Origin: Nocardia panacis
GTDB taxonomy: Bacteria; Actinomycetota; Actinomycetes; Mycobacteriales; Mycobacteriaceae
Length of the DNA stretch: 38,600 nt
Assembly: GCF_003598715.1 (NCBI RefSeq)
Contig: NZ_QZFU01000002.1
Coordinates: forward strand, 1-38,600
Direction: 5' to 3'
Both the position numbers and the translations under genes were made by a program. Positions within the stretch are counted from its first letter, which is position 1, and the number at the start of each line of letters is the position of its first letter. Positions 8,064-16,564 of the stretch are shown piece by piece. The notes under the pieces are model-generated. The model was not told the origin of the DNA. It did no database searches and saw nothing but the letters and a program-made list of their open reading frames with translations.

Positions 8064-8791
8064 ACCTTTTCCTCGACGCCTGGCACTACCTCACCGACAG
8101 CGCGAATTGGGGCGGTCCGACAGGTATCCAAACCAGAATCGGTCAGCACCTCTGGTACAGCTTCCTGGCGGTGGCGCTCTCGGCGGTTGTCGCGGTGCCA
8201 CTGGGGCTGGTGATCGGGCACACCCGGCGCGGGGCCGCACTCCTGGTCGGCTTCGCCAATGCCATGCGCGCGTTGCCCACGCTGGGTTTGCTCACGTTCA
8301 TGGTGCTGCTGCTCGGTCTCGGACTGATTCCGCCGCTGCTGGCACTGGTCACCGTGGGCATCCCGCCGCTGTTGGCGGGCGCGTACGCGGGCATCACCAA
8401 CGTATCGGCGAATGTGGTGGACGCCTCGCGGGCCATGGGGATGACCGAGCGGCAGATCCTGTTCCGCGTCGAGGTGCCCAATGCCCTACCCATCCTGCTG
8501 ACCGGACTGCGCGGGGCCACCCTCCAGGTGGTCGCCACCGCGACGATCGCGGCCTACGTCAATCTGGGTGGGCTCGGCCGCTACATCTTCGACGGCATCA
8601 GCCTCTACCGCTATGACCGGGTCCTGGTGGGCGCGTTGCTGGTCGCGGTGTTGGCCATGGCGCTCGACGGACTGATGGCCCTGCTCACCTGGGTCACCGC
8701 GCCGGGCACCGGGCGCCTGCGCCGAAAGTTCCCGCACTCGAGCGATGAGCCCGAGGTCGCGGCGCCCGCCCGCACCTCGGCCTCGGCATAG
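8060..8791 (+). CDS. Osmoprotectant ABC transporter permease 2 (OpuCD-like)
   Basis: A 243-residue membrane protein. The GTG at 8060 overlaps the preceding stop codon (GTGA), showing translational coupling. The EAA loop is DASRAMGMTERQILFRVEVP followed by NALPILLTGLRGA, and GGLGRYIFDGI follows. It is a paralogue of the preceding permease and pairs with it as a heterodimeric pore. The ~35-residue C-terminal tail is hydrophilic and basic. The operon ends at a hairpin about 37 nt downstream. Confidence 0.9.
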   Translation: MNLFLDAWHYLTDSANWGGPTGIQTRIGQHLWYSFLAVALSAVVAVPLGLVIGHTRRGAALLVGFANAMRALPTLGLLTFMVLLLGLGLIPPLLALVTVGIPPLLAGAYAGITNVSANVVDASRAMGMTERQILFRVEVPNALPILLTGLRGATLQVVATATIAAYVNLGGLGRYIFDGISLYRYDRVLVGALLVAVLAMALDGLMALLTWVTAPGTGRLRRKFPHSSDEPEVAAPARTSASA

Positions 8792-8827
8792 CCACTGCCG
8801 AGGATCTTCGGCCGAGGCCGCACAGCG

Positions 8828-8866
8828 CGAAGGGCATCTCCCGGCCGAGCCGGAAGATGCCCTTCG
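8828..8866. terminator. Bidirectional terminator between the permease and malic enzyme genes
   Basis: A perfect 12-bp stem, CGAAGGGCATCT with AGATGCCCTTCG, encloses a smaller CGGC/GCCG stem around a CGA loop. It sits midway between two convergent genes (stops at 8791 and 8884). Confidence 0.85.
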
Positions 8867-8883
8867 TCAATCGAATTCGCTTG

Positions 8884-10080
8884 TTAGACAACGCCTTCCG
8901 CGCGAGCAGCGGCGGCGACCGCCTCGGCCACCGCCGGGGCGACCCGAGGATCGAGCGGGCTGGGCACGATCTTCTCCGGGCCGAGCTCGTCGGCGACCAC
9001 GCCGAGGATCGCGTTGGCGGCGGCGAGCTTCATCCCCTCGGTGATGCGGCGGGCGCCCGCGTCGAGCGCGCCCTTGAACACGCCGGGGAAGGCCAGCACA
9101 TTATTGATCTGGTTCGGGAAATCGCTGCGGCCGGTGGCCACGATGGCGGCGTACTTGCGCGCCACTTCCGGGTGGATCTCCGGATCCGGATTCGACATGG
9201 CGAACACGATCGCGTCGGCGGCCATCGCGGCGATGAACTCCTCGGCGATGAGACCCGCAGACAGACCGAGGAAGACATCGGCACCGGCCAGCGCCTCGCC
9301 GGCGCCGCCGGACAGGCCGCGCGGGTTGGTGCGCTCGGACAGTTCGGCCTTCACCGGGTTCAGGTCGGTGCGGTCCTTGCCGATGATGCCCTTGGAATCC
9401 AGCACGGTGACATCGGCGACGCCTGCGGCCAGCAGGATATTGGTGCACGCGACACCGGCCGCGCCCGCACCCGACACCACGACCTTCAGGCCCTCGATGG
9501 CGCGACCCTGCACGCGGGCCGCGCCATTGAGCGCGGCCAGCACCACGATGGCGGTGCCGTGCTGATCGTCGTGCATGACCGGGATATCGAGCGCCTCGAC
9601 CACGCGCCGCTCGATCTCGAAGCAGCGCGGCGCGGAGATATCCTCCAGGTTGATCGCACCGAAACTCGGGCGCAGGCGAATCAGCGTCTCGACGATCTCG
9701 TCGACATCCTTGGTATCCAACACGATCGGGATGGAATTCAGCCCGGCGAACTTCTTGAACAGCGCCGCCTTGCCCTCCATGACGGGCAGCGAGGCGCGCG
9801 GACCGATATCACCGAGGCCGAGCACCGCGGTGCCGTCGCTGACCACCGCGACCAGGCGGTCGGTCCAGGTGTAGCGCTTGGCCAGCGCCTCGTCCTCCGC
9901 GATGGCCCGGCTCACCTGTGCGACACCGGGGGTATAGGCGATCGAGAGGTCGCGCTGAGTTTCCAGCGGAGCCGAAAGTTCGACCGAGAGTTTGCCGCCG
10001 AGGTGACCCGCGAAAATCTCGTCGTGGGTGATTTCGGAAAGGGAGGCAGCGGCATTCGGTGCGTCAGTCACGGGTGACAC
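8884..10080 (-). CDS. Malic enzyme (NAD(P)-dependent malate dehydrogenase, decarboxylating)
   Basis: A 398-residue protein of the short bacterial malic enzyme type, which converts malate to pyruvate and CO2 with reduction of NAD(P). Seen motifs are SIAYTPGVA (catalytic Tyr about 49), LPVMEGKAALFKKFAG (catalytic Lys about 104), the metal site NLEDISAPRCFEIE, the nucleotide fold GAGAAGVACTNIL, and AMSNPDPEIHP. The GTG at 10080 is preferred because AGGAG lies 7 nt before it. A TTG at 10107 would add 9 residues but would place that ribosome binding site inside the gene. It is monocistronic, with its own ~375-bp upstream region. Confidence 0.93.
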   Translation of the reverse strand: MSPVTDAPNAAASLSEITHDEIFAGHLGGKLSVELSAPLETQRDLSIAYTPGVAQVSRAIAEDEALAKRYTWTDRLVAVVSDGTAVLGLGDIGPRASLPVMEGKAALFKKFAGLNSIPIVLDTKDVDEIVETLIRLRPSFGAINLEDISAPRCFEIERRVVEALDIPVMHDDQHGTAIVVLAALNGAARVQGRAIEGLKVVVSGAGAAGVACTNILLAAGVADVTVLDSKGIIGKDRTDLNPVKAELSERTNPRGLSGGAGEALAGADVFLGLSAGLIAEEFIAAMAADAIVFAMSNPDPEIHPEVARKYAAIVATGRSDFPNQINNVLAFPGVFKGALDAGARRITEGMKLAAANAILGVVADELGPEKIVPSPLDPRVAPAVAEAVAAAARAEGVV

Positions 10081-10455
10081 GATTTCACTCCTGCTCGGGT
10101 CGGACAACCGGGGGAAGGGTTACCACCCGGTAATGGGTATTGGGTGTTCCAGATCGCTCATCGGGGCGCTGACCGGTAATTCGAGGGGTGCCGGCAATTC
10201 GCCGACAAACTCCGGTGGGTGCGACGCGACGATCCGCGGAGCGGGAGCCGGACGGGTGGGTCCGGTCGAAACAGGCGGGGCGATCCACGGCAGCGAAGGT
10301 GCGACGCGACTCGGTGATCACCGTGCCCCGACCGGGCGGTGGCTTCGGCGGGGAATCCGAACATTCTGCCGGCAGCACCCTTCGGATGCCAAACCGGTGT
10401 GGGGAGCGCACCCGTCGACGCGGTCCCGAATCCGGGCGGCGGACAGGCCGGTGAG
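10081..10455. other. Gap upstream of the malic enzyme gene with a small dyad
   Basis: No gene is recognisable here. The frames that stay open are arginine-rich shadows. The malic enzyme promoter must lie in this gap. The only clear element is the dyad TTACC-ACCC-GGTAA at 10120-10133, about 40 bp upstream of the start, which could be an operator half-site pair. No -10/-35 pair stood out. Confidence 0.3.
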
Positions 10456-12003
10456 CTACAGCGGCAAGGGATCCGGCTCGATCGCGGCGGGTCGGGATTC
10501 GGCGCTCGCGAGGCGCTCGTCGGAGCGCACCCACACCCGCTCCATCCCGCCGGACCGCAGCCGCACCCGCCAATCCGCCGCCGCGCCGGGATGATCCGTG
10601 CGCCGGTGCATCCCTCGGCTCTCGGTGCGGGCCAGCGCGCTGTACTTGGTCCAGCGGGCCACGGCCAGCAGGGCCGCGGCCTGTCTGGCTCTGAGTCGGT
10701 CCGGACCGCTTCCGCCCAGGTCGAATTCGGCGCCGGGCCACATGGCGTCGAGTTCGGCGATGCTGTCGCGCAGGCTACCCGCACTGCGCCAGTAGCTGCG
10801 CCGTAGCGGAAGGGTGTGCTCCTGCACCAGCCCGACCACCGCCCTCGGATCGATCCGGGCCACCGGGTTCAGTCCGGCGCCCTTGACGGCCCGCACCGAA
10901 GCGGGCACCCCGCGCCGCGCGAAACGCGCCGCGCCCGCCCCCGCCCACACCCCCGAGGCGATGGCCCACGCCCCGCCCTGACCGCCGAACCCGCTGACCG
11001 CGCCGGTGATCGATTCGCGGGTGGTGACATCGCCCGCGCCGAACAGACCCGCCACGCTGGTGGCGCAGTCCGCACCGCCGAGCCACAGACCGCCGGTGCC
11101 GCGCACGGTGCCCTCCAGGACGGCGCGCAGCGGCACCCGCCTGGTCCGATCCACCACGCCCTGCCGCGACAACCAGTGGCGCACGCCGTCGGGCACATCG
11201 TCCAAGGCGGCATAGACCCGGCGACCGTCGGCGATGGCCGCGAAGGCCGCCGCGCGCTGATCGGGCAGCACCGCGCCCGCCTCGTCGTAGAGCGTGGCGA
11301 AATGCAGTGCGAGACCGGGCGCGAACGGCGCGTCGCAGGCCGGAGCCAGATCGTAGGCGCTGGAGAACTCCATCCCGGACAGTTCCGCGCCCGCCTCGAC
11401 GGCCAGCAGCAGGCCGTCGCCGGTGGCCATTTCGGTGCCCGCGCCGCCGGACAGGAACGCGCACCCACCGGTGGCCACCACCACGGCCCCGGCCCGCACG
11501 GTCCAGGAGCCGAAACCTTCGCGCATCCGGATTCCGGTGGCGCCCGCGACCGCGCCGTCGCGATCGAGCAGCAACTGCAGGGCCGGGTGATGATCGAGGA
11601 TCCGCACGCCCGCCGCCAGCGCGCCGCGCCGCAACCTGCGCAGATAGCGCGCGCCATCCAGATACACCCGCAGCGCAGGCCCTGCGGCCTCGCCGGGAAA
11701 TCGGTAGCCCCAGCGCACCAACTGTTCGACGCGGCGGTGGGTCTCGTCGAGCACCCGATGCATCAGATCCGGATCGCCGAGGCCGCCGCCGTGTGCGTAG
11801 CCGCGGCGCACGGCCTCCTCGCGCGCAGAGCCGGGCGGGATATTCCAGAGCGCGGTGGCGCCACACGCGGACGGGCCGCCCGCGCCGCAGCGCGATTTGT
11901 CGACCAGGATCACCCTGGAACCCGCCGCGGCGGCCGAGACGGCGGCCCAGATTCCGGCCGGACCCCCACCCAAAACCAGCACATCCGTCTCGAGTTCCGT
12001 CAC
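10456..12003 (-). CDS. FAD-dependent dehydrogenase of the fumarate reductase/succinate dehydrogenase flavoprotein family
   Basis: About 515 residues. The dinucleotide-binding fold starts at once (DVLVLGGGPAGIWAAVSAAA) and is followed by ILVDKSRCGAGGPSACGAT, the second FAD motif near VVVATGGCAF, and the C-terminal FAD contact SVAGLFGAGDV. It resembles the flavoprotein subunits of fumarate or APS reductases and L-aspartate oxidase. No iron-sulfur or membrane subunit lies beside it, so the electron partner and substrate are unknown. The GTG at 12003 fits the family start best. A GTG at 12030 is in frame and would add nine residues. Neither has a clear ribosome binding site. It is last in a likely operon with the small membrane protein and the PHP gene. 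Confidence 0.75.
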   Translation of the reverse strand: MTELETDVLVLGGGPAGIWAAVSAAAAGSRVILVDKSRCGAGGPSACGATALWNIPPGSAREEAVRRGYAHGGGLGDPDLMHRVLDETHRRVEQLVRWGYRFPGEAAGPALRVYLDGARYLRRLRRGALAAGVRILDHHPALQLLLDRDGAVAGATGIRMREGFGSWTVRAGAVVVATGGCAFLSGGAGTEMATGDGLLLAVEAGAELSGMEFSSAYDLAPACDAPFAPGLALHFATLYDEAGAVLPDQRAAAFAAIADGRRVYAALDDVPDGVRHWLSRQGVVDRTRRVPLRAVLEGTVRGTGGLWLGGADCATSVAGLFGAGDVTTRESITGAVSGFGGQGGAWAIASGVWAGAGAARFARRGVPASVRAVKGAGLNPVARIDPRAVVGLVQEHTLPLRRSYWRSAGSLRDSIAELDAMWPGAEFDLGGSGPDRLRARQAAALLAVARWTKYSALARTESRGMHRRTDHPGAAADWRVRLRSGGMERVWVRSDERLASAESRPAAIEPDPLPL

Positions 12004-12054
12004 GATATTAAATGTTCGGCCACAATTCACCCGGCCGCAACCATTACCGGAATA

Positions 12055-12321
12055 TCAACGCCACCACTGCGTCCAGAGCAAAATTCCGGCCGCCAGTAAA
12101 ACGACCATCGATCCGGAAAATGCCGCAAAACCTCGACGCCTGTCCGAATAAATCTGGGCCGCAATGACAATCGCGCCGACAATCAGATGCCAGAGCACGG
12201 CGGTCGTTCCCGGACCGGGAAATCCATCGCGCGCCCCGATTACCGCGCTACCCGTCACCACCGCCGCCAACACCACCGTGCCCGCCGCCACCACACCGCT
12301 GAGCGCGCGCAGCGCCCTCAT
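12055..12321 (-). CDS. Small three-helix membrane protein, function unknown
   Basis: An 88-residue hydrophobic protein with helices at about 8-28, 40-58 and 66-85, a short basic loop DRRR at 60-63 and a Trp-rich C-terminus. Its start lies 10 nt after the stop codon of the PHP phosphoesterase gene, and its stop lies about 50 nt before the FAD dehydrogenase, so the three are probably cotranscribed. The family was not recognised. Such proteins are common in Nocardia genomes, and no enzymatic motif is present. Confidence 0.6.
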   Translation of the reverse strand: MRALRALSGVVAAGTVVLAAVVTGSAVIGARDGFPGPGTTAVLWHLIVGAIVIAAQIYSDRRRGFAAFSGSMVVLLAAGILLWTQWWR

Positions 12322-12331
12322 CGCGGCGGCC

Positions 12332-13186
12332 TCACGCGCGGATCACCGGCACCCCGCTCGCCTTGTCGACGAGGGCCTCGAATTGCGCCGGATCGGTGGT
12401 GAACTCGCCGAGTCGGATGGTCTTGTTCGCGCCGTGGTAGTCGGAGGAACCCGTGGTGAGCAGACCGAGCTCGGCGGCCAACTCGTCGAGCACCGCCCGA
12501 TCCTCGGCGCTGTGATCGGGATGGTTCGACTCCAGCCCGCCCAGGCCGAGCTCGGCCGACGCGCGAATATCGTCCAGGGCGATCAGCCTGCCGCGCTTGC
12601 GCGCCCGCGCGTGCGCCAGCACGCTCACCCCACCCGCCCCCGCGATCATCGACACCGCTCGATGCAGCGGGGTGTCGGCCTTCTCCGCGTAGTAGCGACC
12701 GTGCGGGGCGAGCAGTTCGGCGAACGCGGCGTCGACCGTGGGCACCACCCCCGCGGTCACCAGCGCCCTGGCCAGATGCGGCCGCCCCGCCGACGGACCG
12801 GCCGAGGCCAGCACCGCGTCCGGATCGATGGGCAGACCATCCGCGCGCATCCGCTCGGCCATGGCGCGCAACCGCTCCACCCGTTCGGCGCGCAACCGCT
12901 CGCGCTCCTCGGCGAAGCCGCGATCGGTCGGATCGAACAGGTAGGCCAGCAAATGCACCGGCACCGGCCAGCCGTCGGCGCCCAGGGCCACGCACGACAT
13001 CTCCATGCCGCGCACCAGCGTCAGACCCTCGGGTCTGGCCTCGACCGCCTCCGCCCAGCCCGCCGTGGTGTCGTGATCGGTGATCGCGACGACGTCCAAC
13101 CCGGCGGCTGCGGCATTGCGCACGAGTTCGGCGGGGGTGTCGGTGCCATCCGACGCGGTCGAATGGGTATGCAGGTCGATGCGCAC
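12332..13186 (-). CDS. PHP-domain phosphoesterase (YciV/TrpH-like)
   Basis: A 284-residue PHP-fold metal-dependent phosphoesterase. Metal ligands appear in RIDLHTHSTASDGT (His6, His8) and VVAITDHDTTAGW. GGVSVLAHARARKRG, GLESNHPDHS and GSSDYHGANK complete the set. Relatives hydrolyse 3',5'-nucleoside bisphosphates or trim RNA 5' ends (RNase AM). It starts with GTG at 13186. The reading frame and length match the family. It leads the minus-strand unit with the small membrane protein and the FAD dehydrogenase. Confidence 0.88.
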   Translation of the reverse strand: MRIDLHTHSTASDGTDTPAELVRNAAAAGLDVVAITDHDTTAGWAEAVEARPEGLTLVRGMEMSCVALGADGWPVPVHLLAYLFDPTDRGFAEERERLRAERVERLRAMAERMRADGLPIDPDAVLASAGPSAGRPHLARALVTAGVVPTVDAAFAELLAPHGRYYAEKADTPLHRAVSMIAGAGGVSVLAHARARKRGRLIALDDIRASAELGLGGLESNHPDHSAEDRAVLDELAAELGLLTTGSSDYHGANKTIRLGEFTTDPAQFEALVDKASGVPVIRA

Positions 13187-13363
13187 GGCATCCAGTTTTA
13201 CAGGCGACCCTTATCGACAGCCGCGCGCCGGGTACCGGTTCCGGTCATCGGGACGACCCGAATCCGCGTCCGGAGCAACCCGAATCGGGTTCGGTCGCCC
13301 GGAATCGAGCCGCGTCCAACGCGCGAATCACACCGCGCGAACGCCGCTTCGGATACTCCGAAC

Positions 13364-13945
13364 TCAGAGCGTCGCGGCGCCGCGGCCAGGGTCGCGCACA
13401 TCGATTCCGGCCTCGGCCCACGCCTCGCGCAATGCCCCGGCTCCCCGCACCCGCACCCACGCCGCCTCGGTCGCGGTGACCGGGACGACCGTGAGATAGC
13501 GGACCGGCTCGGCCGGATCGGGCAGCACCACCTCGGGAATCTCGCTGTCCCCCAGCAGAACCGCCGTGAACGGCGCGCCGCGCCACAGCGGCTCGCCCAC
13601 GTCGAGCAGCGCATCGGCCTGCAGCACAACACCTTCCACCACGGGAGTCGCGGCGAGCACACCCAACGATTTGGCCAGCCCGGATTGCGCGCCGAGTCCG
13701 GAGCGCAACGTCAGCACCAGTTCCGCGCGCGGGCCGCGCACCGGATCGGCGAGGAGCGCGGCCGGATCACCCATCGGATGCCGGGATCCGCCCAGCGTCA
13801 CGTAATGCACGAAGTCGGCGGCGGCGATCCGCAGGATCTCGATCGGTTCGAGCCCGAGGAAGGTCACCGAGGCGGCGTCGACCTCGGTCGGACCCACCCC
13901 GAAGTGGTCCAGCACGCCCGACCGGACCGTTTCCAGCACCTCCAT
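13364..13945 (-). CDS. Suppressor-of-fused (SUFU) domain protein
   Basis: A 193-residue cytoplasmic protein. The core FLGLEPIEILRIAAADFVHY followed by VTLGGSRHPM and later RAELVLTLRSG is characteristic of the bacterial SUFU-like superfamily. In bacteria this fold occurs both as immunity proteins to polymorphic toxins and as stand-alone housekeeping proteins. No toxin gene is nearby. Its start lies 4 nt after the stop codon of the preceding stress-type membrane protein gene, so the two form an operon. The actual function is unknown. Confidence 0.78.
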   Translation of the reverse strand: MEVLETVRSGVLDHFGVGPTEVDAASVTFLGLEPIEILRIAAADFVHYVTLGGSRHPMGDPAALLADPVRGPRAELVLTLRSGLGAQSGLAKSLGVLAATPVVEGVVLQADALLDVGEPLWRGAPFTAVLLGDSEIPEVVLPDPAEPVRYLTVVPVTATEAAWVRVRGAGALREAWAEAGIDVRDPGRGAATL

Positions 13946-13949
13946 GCGC

Positions 13950-14441
13950 TCAGATCGCCAACCGCGCCAGCATGTCGCGCGCCTGCTCGGCCGAGCGCGG
14001 ATCGCACAGCACGTCGTAACGGCCCGCCACCAACTGCATGGTCGAGGCGAAATCGCGGGTGCCGCGAGTCGCCGCGTACGGGATCGAGGTGGAGATGACG
14101 CCGAAGATGATGCCGCCGACCAGACCCACCAGCAGCGGCCCGAGCGCACCCCCGGTGGTGAACAGGCTCAGCAGCAGGCCCAGGAACAGGCCGAGCCAGG
14201 CGCCGGACACGATGCCGCCGCCGATGACCTTGCCCCAGTTCAAGCGGTAGAGGACGCGTTCGACCTGCATGAGGTCCACGCCGACGATGGTCACGTCCTG
14301 CACCGGGAACTGGTTGTCGGCCAGATAGTCGACCGCCCGCTGCGCCTCGGCATAGGTCGGATAGGAACCCACGGGCCACCCCGACGGCGGCGTCGGCAGC
14401 CCCTGACGGGCACGGTTGGAGTTCCCCAAGGGATTCGTCAT
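13950..14441 (-). CDS. General stress protein 17M-like membrane protein (Rv1234 homologue)
   Basis: A 163-residue protein. Residues 23-70 form a small alpha/beta domain of the YflT/17M type (VGSYPTYAEAQRAVDYLADN, VQDVTIVGVDL). Two adjacent glycine-rich helices follow (about 75-98 and 101-120), then a short cytoplasmic tail. M. tuberculosis Rv1234 has the same architecture and the same position next to the Rv1232c/Rv1231c pair, here divergently transcribed. It is probably an envelope- or ion-stress protein. No catalytic residues are evident. Confidence 0.75.
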   Translation of the reverse strand: MTNPLGNSNRARQGLPTPPSGWPVGSYPTYAEAQRAVDYLADNQFPVQDVTIVGVDLMQVERVLYRLNWGKVIGGGIVSGAWLGLFLGLLLSLFTTGGALGPLLVGLVGGIIFGVISTSIPYAATRGTRDFASTMQLVAGRYDVLCDPRSAEQARDMLARLAI

Positions 14442-14522
14442 ACGTCTATTCTGCTATTCCGTCGTCGCGATGGGTGAGTGTGAAACGCGTGGTGCGCGTT
14501 ATAGGTCGGCTAACCCTCCCCT

Positions 14523-14528
14523 TAGCCT
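14523..14528 (+). promoter_or_regulatory. -10 element (TAGCCT), leaderless start
   Basis: TAGCCT ends 7 nt upstream of the ATG at 14536, and no ribosome binding site is present. This decides the start and excludes the upstream in-frame codons back to 14416. Confidence 0.6.
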
Positions 14529-14535
14529 TACAGGC

Positions 14536-15819
14536 ATGGCAGCAACCAGGGTGTACGTCGCCAGGCTGGCCGGACTGGTGGTGCTGGGTCCCGACGGCGA
14601 GTCTATCGGCCGGATTCGCGATGTGGTCGTGGCCATCCGATACGACCGGCAGCAGCCGCGCATTCACGGCCTGGTGGTCGAGCTGCCGACCCGCCGCCGG
14701 ATCTTCGTGCCCATGCTGCGGCTCACCTCCATCGATCCCGGTGCGGTGACGCTCAATACGGGCACGGTCAGCCTGCGCCGGTTCACCCAGCGGCCCGGCG
14801 AGTTGCTGGCGCTGGCGCAGATCGTGGATTCCTCGGTGCGCGTCGCCGATCCGGATCTGCCGGATCTGGCGGGGGTCGATGTCTTCGTGGTGGATCTGGG
14901 CATCGAGCAGACCAGGACCAGGGACTGGCGGGTCACCAGGGTGGCGGTGCGCGGACACCGAAGACTCGGGCGCAGACGCGCGGTGCACGTGGTCGACTGG
15001 GACCGGGTCTCCGGCCTGACCCCGTACGAGATCGGCAGGCCGGGTCAGGATGTCACCGCGCTGCTGGAGCAGTTCGAGGGGCTGCGGCCCGCCGATGTCG
15101 CCCACCTGCTGCGCGAACTGCCGGAGAAGCGGCGCGTCGAGGTGGCGGTGGCCCTCGACGACGAGCGCCTGGCCGATGTGGTGCAGGAGCTCCCCGATGA
15201 CGACCAGGTCGAGTTGCTCGGCCAACTCGAGATCCGCCGCGCCGCCGACCTGCTCGAGGCCATGGATCCCGACGACGCCGCCGACCTGCTGGGCGAACTC
15301 CCCAAGGGCGAGGCGGATTCGCTGCTGGCGCTGATGGATCCCGAGGAGTCCGAACCGGTCCGCAGGCTGCTCGAGCATTCCCCCGACACCGCGGGCGGCC
15401 TCATGACGCCGGAACCGGTCATTCTCAACCCCTCGGCCACCGTGGCCGAGGCGCTGGCCAAGGTGCGCAATCCCGATCTGACACCCGCGCTGGCCTCCAT
15501 GGTCTTCGTGGTGCGCCCGCCGACGGCCACCCCCACCGGCCGCTACCTCGGTTCGGTCCACATTCAGCAACTGCTGCGCGAACCACCCGCCCATCTCGTC
15601 GGCGGCATTGTCGACAACGCGCTGGCCCCGCTGCGCGCCGATGTCCCGCTGGCCGCCGTCACCCGCTACTTCGCCACCTACAACCTGGTCTGCGGCCCGG
15701 TGGTGGACGAGGAGAATCACCTGCTCGGCGCGGTCACCGTGGACGATGTACTCGATCACCTGCTGCCCGAGGACTGGCGCGAGGCCGACGAACTACATCC
15801 GGGGAGTGTGCCCTCATGA
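14536..15819 (+). CDS. Soluble MgtE-like protein: PRC barrel, MgtE N-domain and CBS pair (Rv1232c homologue)
   Basis: A 427-residue protein with no membrane helices. Residues 5-75 look like a PRC barrel (VYVARLAGLVVLGPDGESIG). Residues 170-270 match the superhelical MgtE N-terminal domain (ALLEQFEGLRPADVAHLLRE, acidic DDERLADVVQELPDDDQ repeats). Residues 275-420 hold two CBS motifs starting at GGLMTPEPVILNPSATV. This is the cytoplasmic Mg2+-sensing half of an MgtE channel without its pore. It overlaps the DUF1003 membrane-protein gene by 4 nt, so the two products may act together in divalent-ion sensing or transport. That role is an inference. Confidence 0.85.
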   Translation: MAATRVYVARLAGLVVLGPDGESIGRIRDVVVAIRYDRQQPRIHGLVVELPTRRRIFVPMLRLTSIDPGAVTLNTGTVSLRRFTQRPGELLALAQIVDSSVRVADPDLPDLAGVDVFVVDLGIEQTRTRDWRVTRVAVRGHRRLGRRRAVHVVDWDRVSGLTPYEIGRPGQDVTALLEQFEGLRPADVAHLLRELPEKRRVEVAVALDDERLADVVQELPDDDQVELLGQLEIRRAADLLEAMDPDDAADLLGELPKGEADSLLALMDPEESEPVRRLLEHSPDTAGGLMTPEPVILNPSATVAEALAKVRNPDLTPALASMVFVVRPPTATPTGRYLGSVHIQQLLREPPAHLVGGIVDNALAPLRADVPLAAVTRYFATYNLVCGPVVDEENHLLGAVTVDDVLDHLLPEDWREADELHPGSVPS

Positions 15820-16445
15820 CCGAGAAAATCTCCGCAAGAGCACGTTTGGAGACACCGGTCGAATCGCGGCTGCGCTTCGATTTCGATGCCGAGGCCATGG
15901 CTCAGGTCAGCGAGCGGATCGCGCGCTTCCTCGGCACCGGGCGGTATCTGGTCATTCAGACCGCCATCGTCCTGGTGTGGATCGTGCTCAATGTCTTCGT
16001 CATCGCGATGCAGTGGGATCCGTACCCGTTCATCCTGCTGAATCTGGCCTTCTCCACCCAGGCCGCCTATGCCGCGCCGCTGATCCTGCTGGCACAGAAC
16101 CGCCAGGACAATCGGGACCGGGTCTCCCTGGAGGAGGACCGGCTGCGTGCCGCGCAGACCAAGGCCGACACCGAATACCTGGCCCGCGAACTGGCCGCGC
16201 TGCGTCTCGCCGTCGGCGAGGTGGCCACCCGCGACTATCTGCGCAAGGAGTTGGACGAGTTGCGCGAGCTCATGGAGAGCATCGCGGCGGCGCCGAGCCC
16301 GAATGGGCAGGCGGACAAGGCCAGAAAGCAGGCGCGCAAGAAAAAGCAAGCCCCCGTGGGGATTTCGCCGGGCGCGGCGGGCGCCGAGTCGAACTCGACC
16401 GAGGACGGTCGATTCGGTGCTGCCGGCGCCGAAGCGGACTCGTAG
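15816..16445 (+). CDS. DUF1003 membrane protein (Rv1231c homologue)
   Basis: A 209-residue protein. The conserved DUF1003 core contains two helices (about 45-70 and 74-96) with the signature WIVLNVFVIAMQWDPYPFIL followed by LNLAFSTQAAYAAPLILLAQNRQ. A predicted coiled coil (about 100-155) and a lysine-rich tail follow. The ATG overlaps the preceding stop codon (ATGA), indicating coupling with the MgtE-like sensor. The function of the family is unknown. The pairing with an MgtE N-domain protein lacking its channel suggests a regulatory or scaffolding role in cation homeostasis. Confidence 0.85.
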   Translation: MTEKISARARLETPVESRLRFDFDAEAMAQVSERIARFLGTGRYLVIQTAIVLVWIVLNVFVIAMQWDPYPFILLNLAFSTQAAYAAPLILLAQNRQDNRDRVSLEEDRLRAAQTKADTEYLARELAALRLAVGEVATRDYLRKELDELRELMESIAAAPSPNGQADKARKQARKKKQAPVGISPGAAGAESNSTEDGRFGAAGAEADS

Positions 16446-16452
16446 CTCGCGA

Positions 16453-16480
16453 TTGACCGGAAATACCAACCACTTAACTA
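16453..16480 (+). promoter_or_regulatory. Candidate promoter (TTGACC / TAACTA)
   Basis: TTGACC at 16453-16458 and TAACTA at 16475-16480 are separated by 16 bp. This gives a leader of about 75 nt before the first transglycosylase gene. Within that leader are GTAACG (16489-16494) and a 6-bp hairpin CCGGGA/TCCCGG (16520-16537). Confidence 0.4.
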
Positions 16481-16564
16481 ACCGGTGGGTAACGTGGAGC
16501 ACGTTGTCCCAAGACCGGACCGGGAAAATTGTCCCGGACAGTCTTCACGACGTAGAGGATTGGT

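Noticed and set aside
8857..10077. A 406-residue plus-strand frame opposite the malic enzyme
   Set aside because: The composition is that of a shadow frame, and the minus strand encodes a complete malic enzyme with all catalytic motifs.
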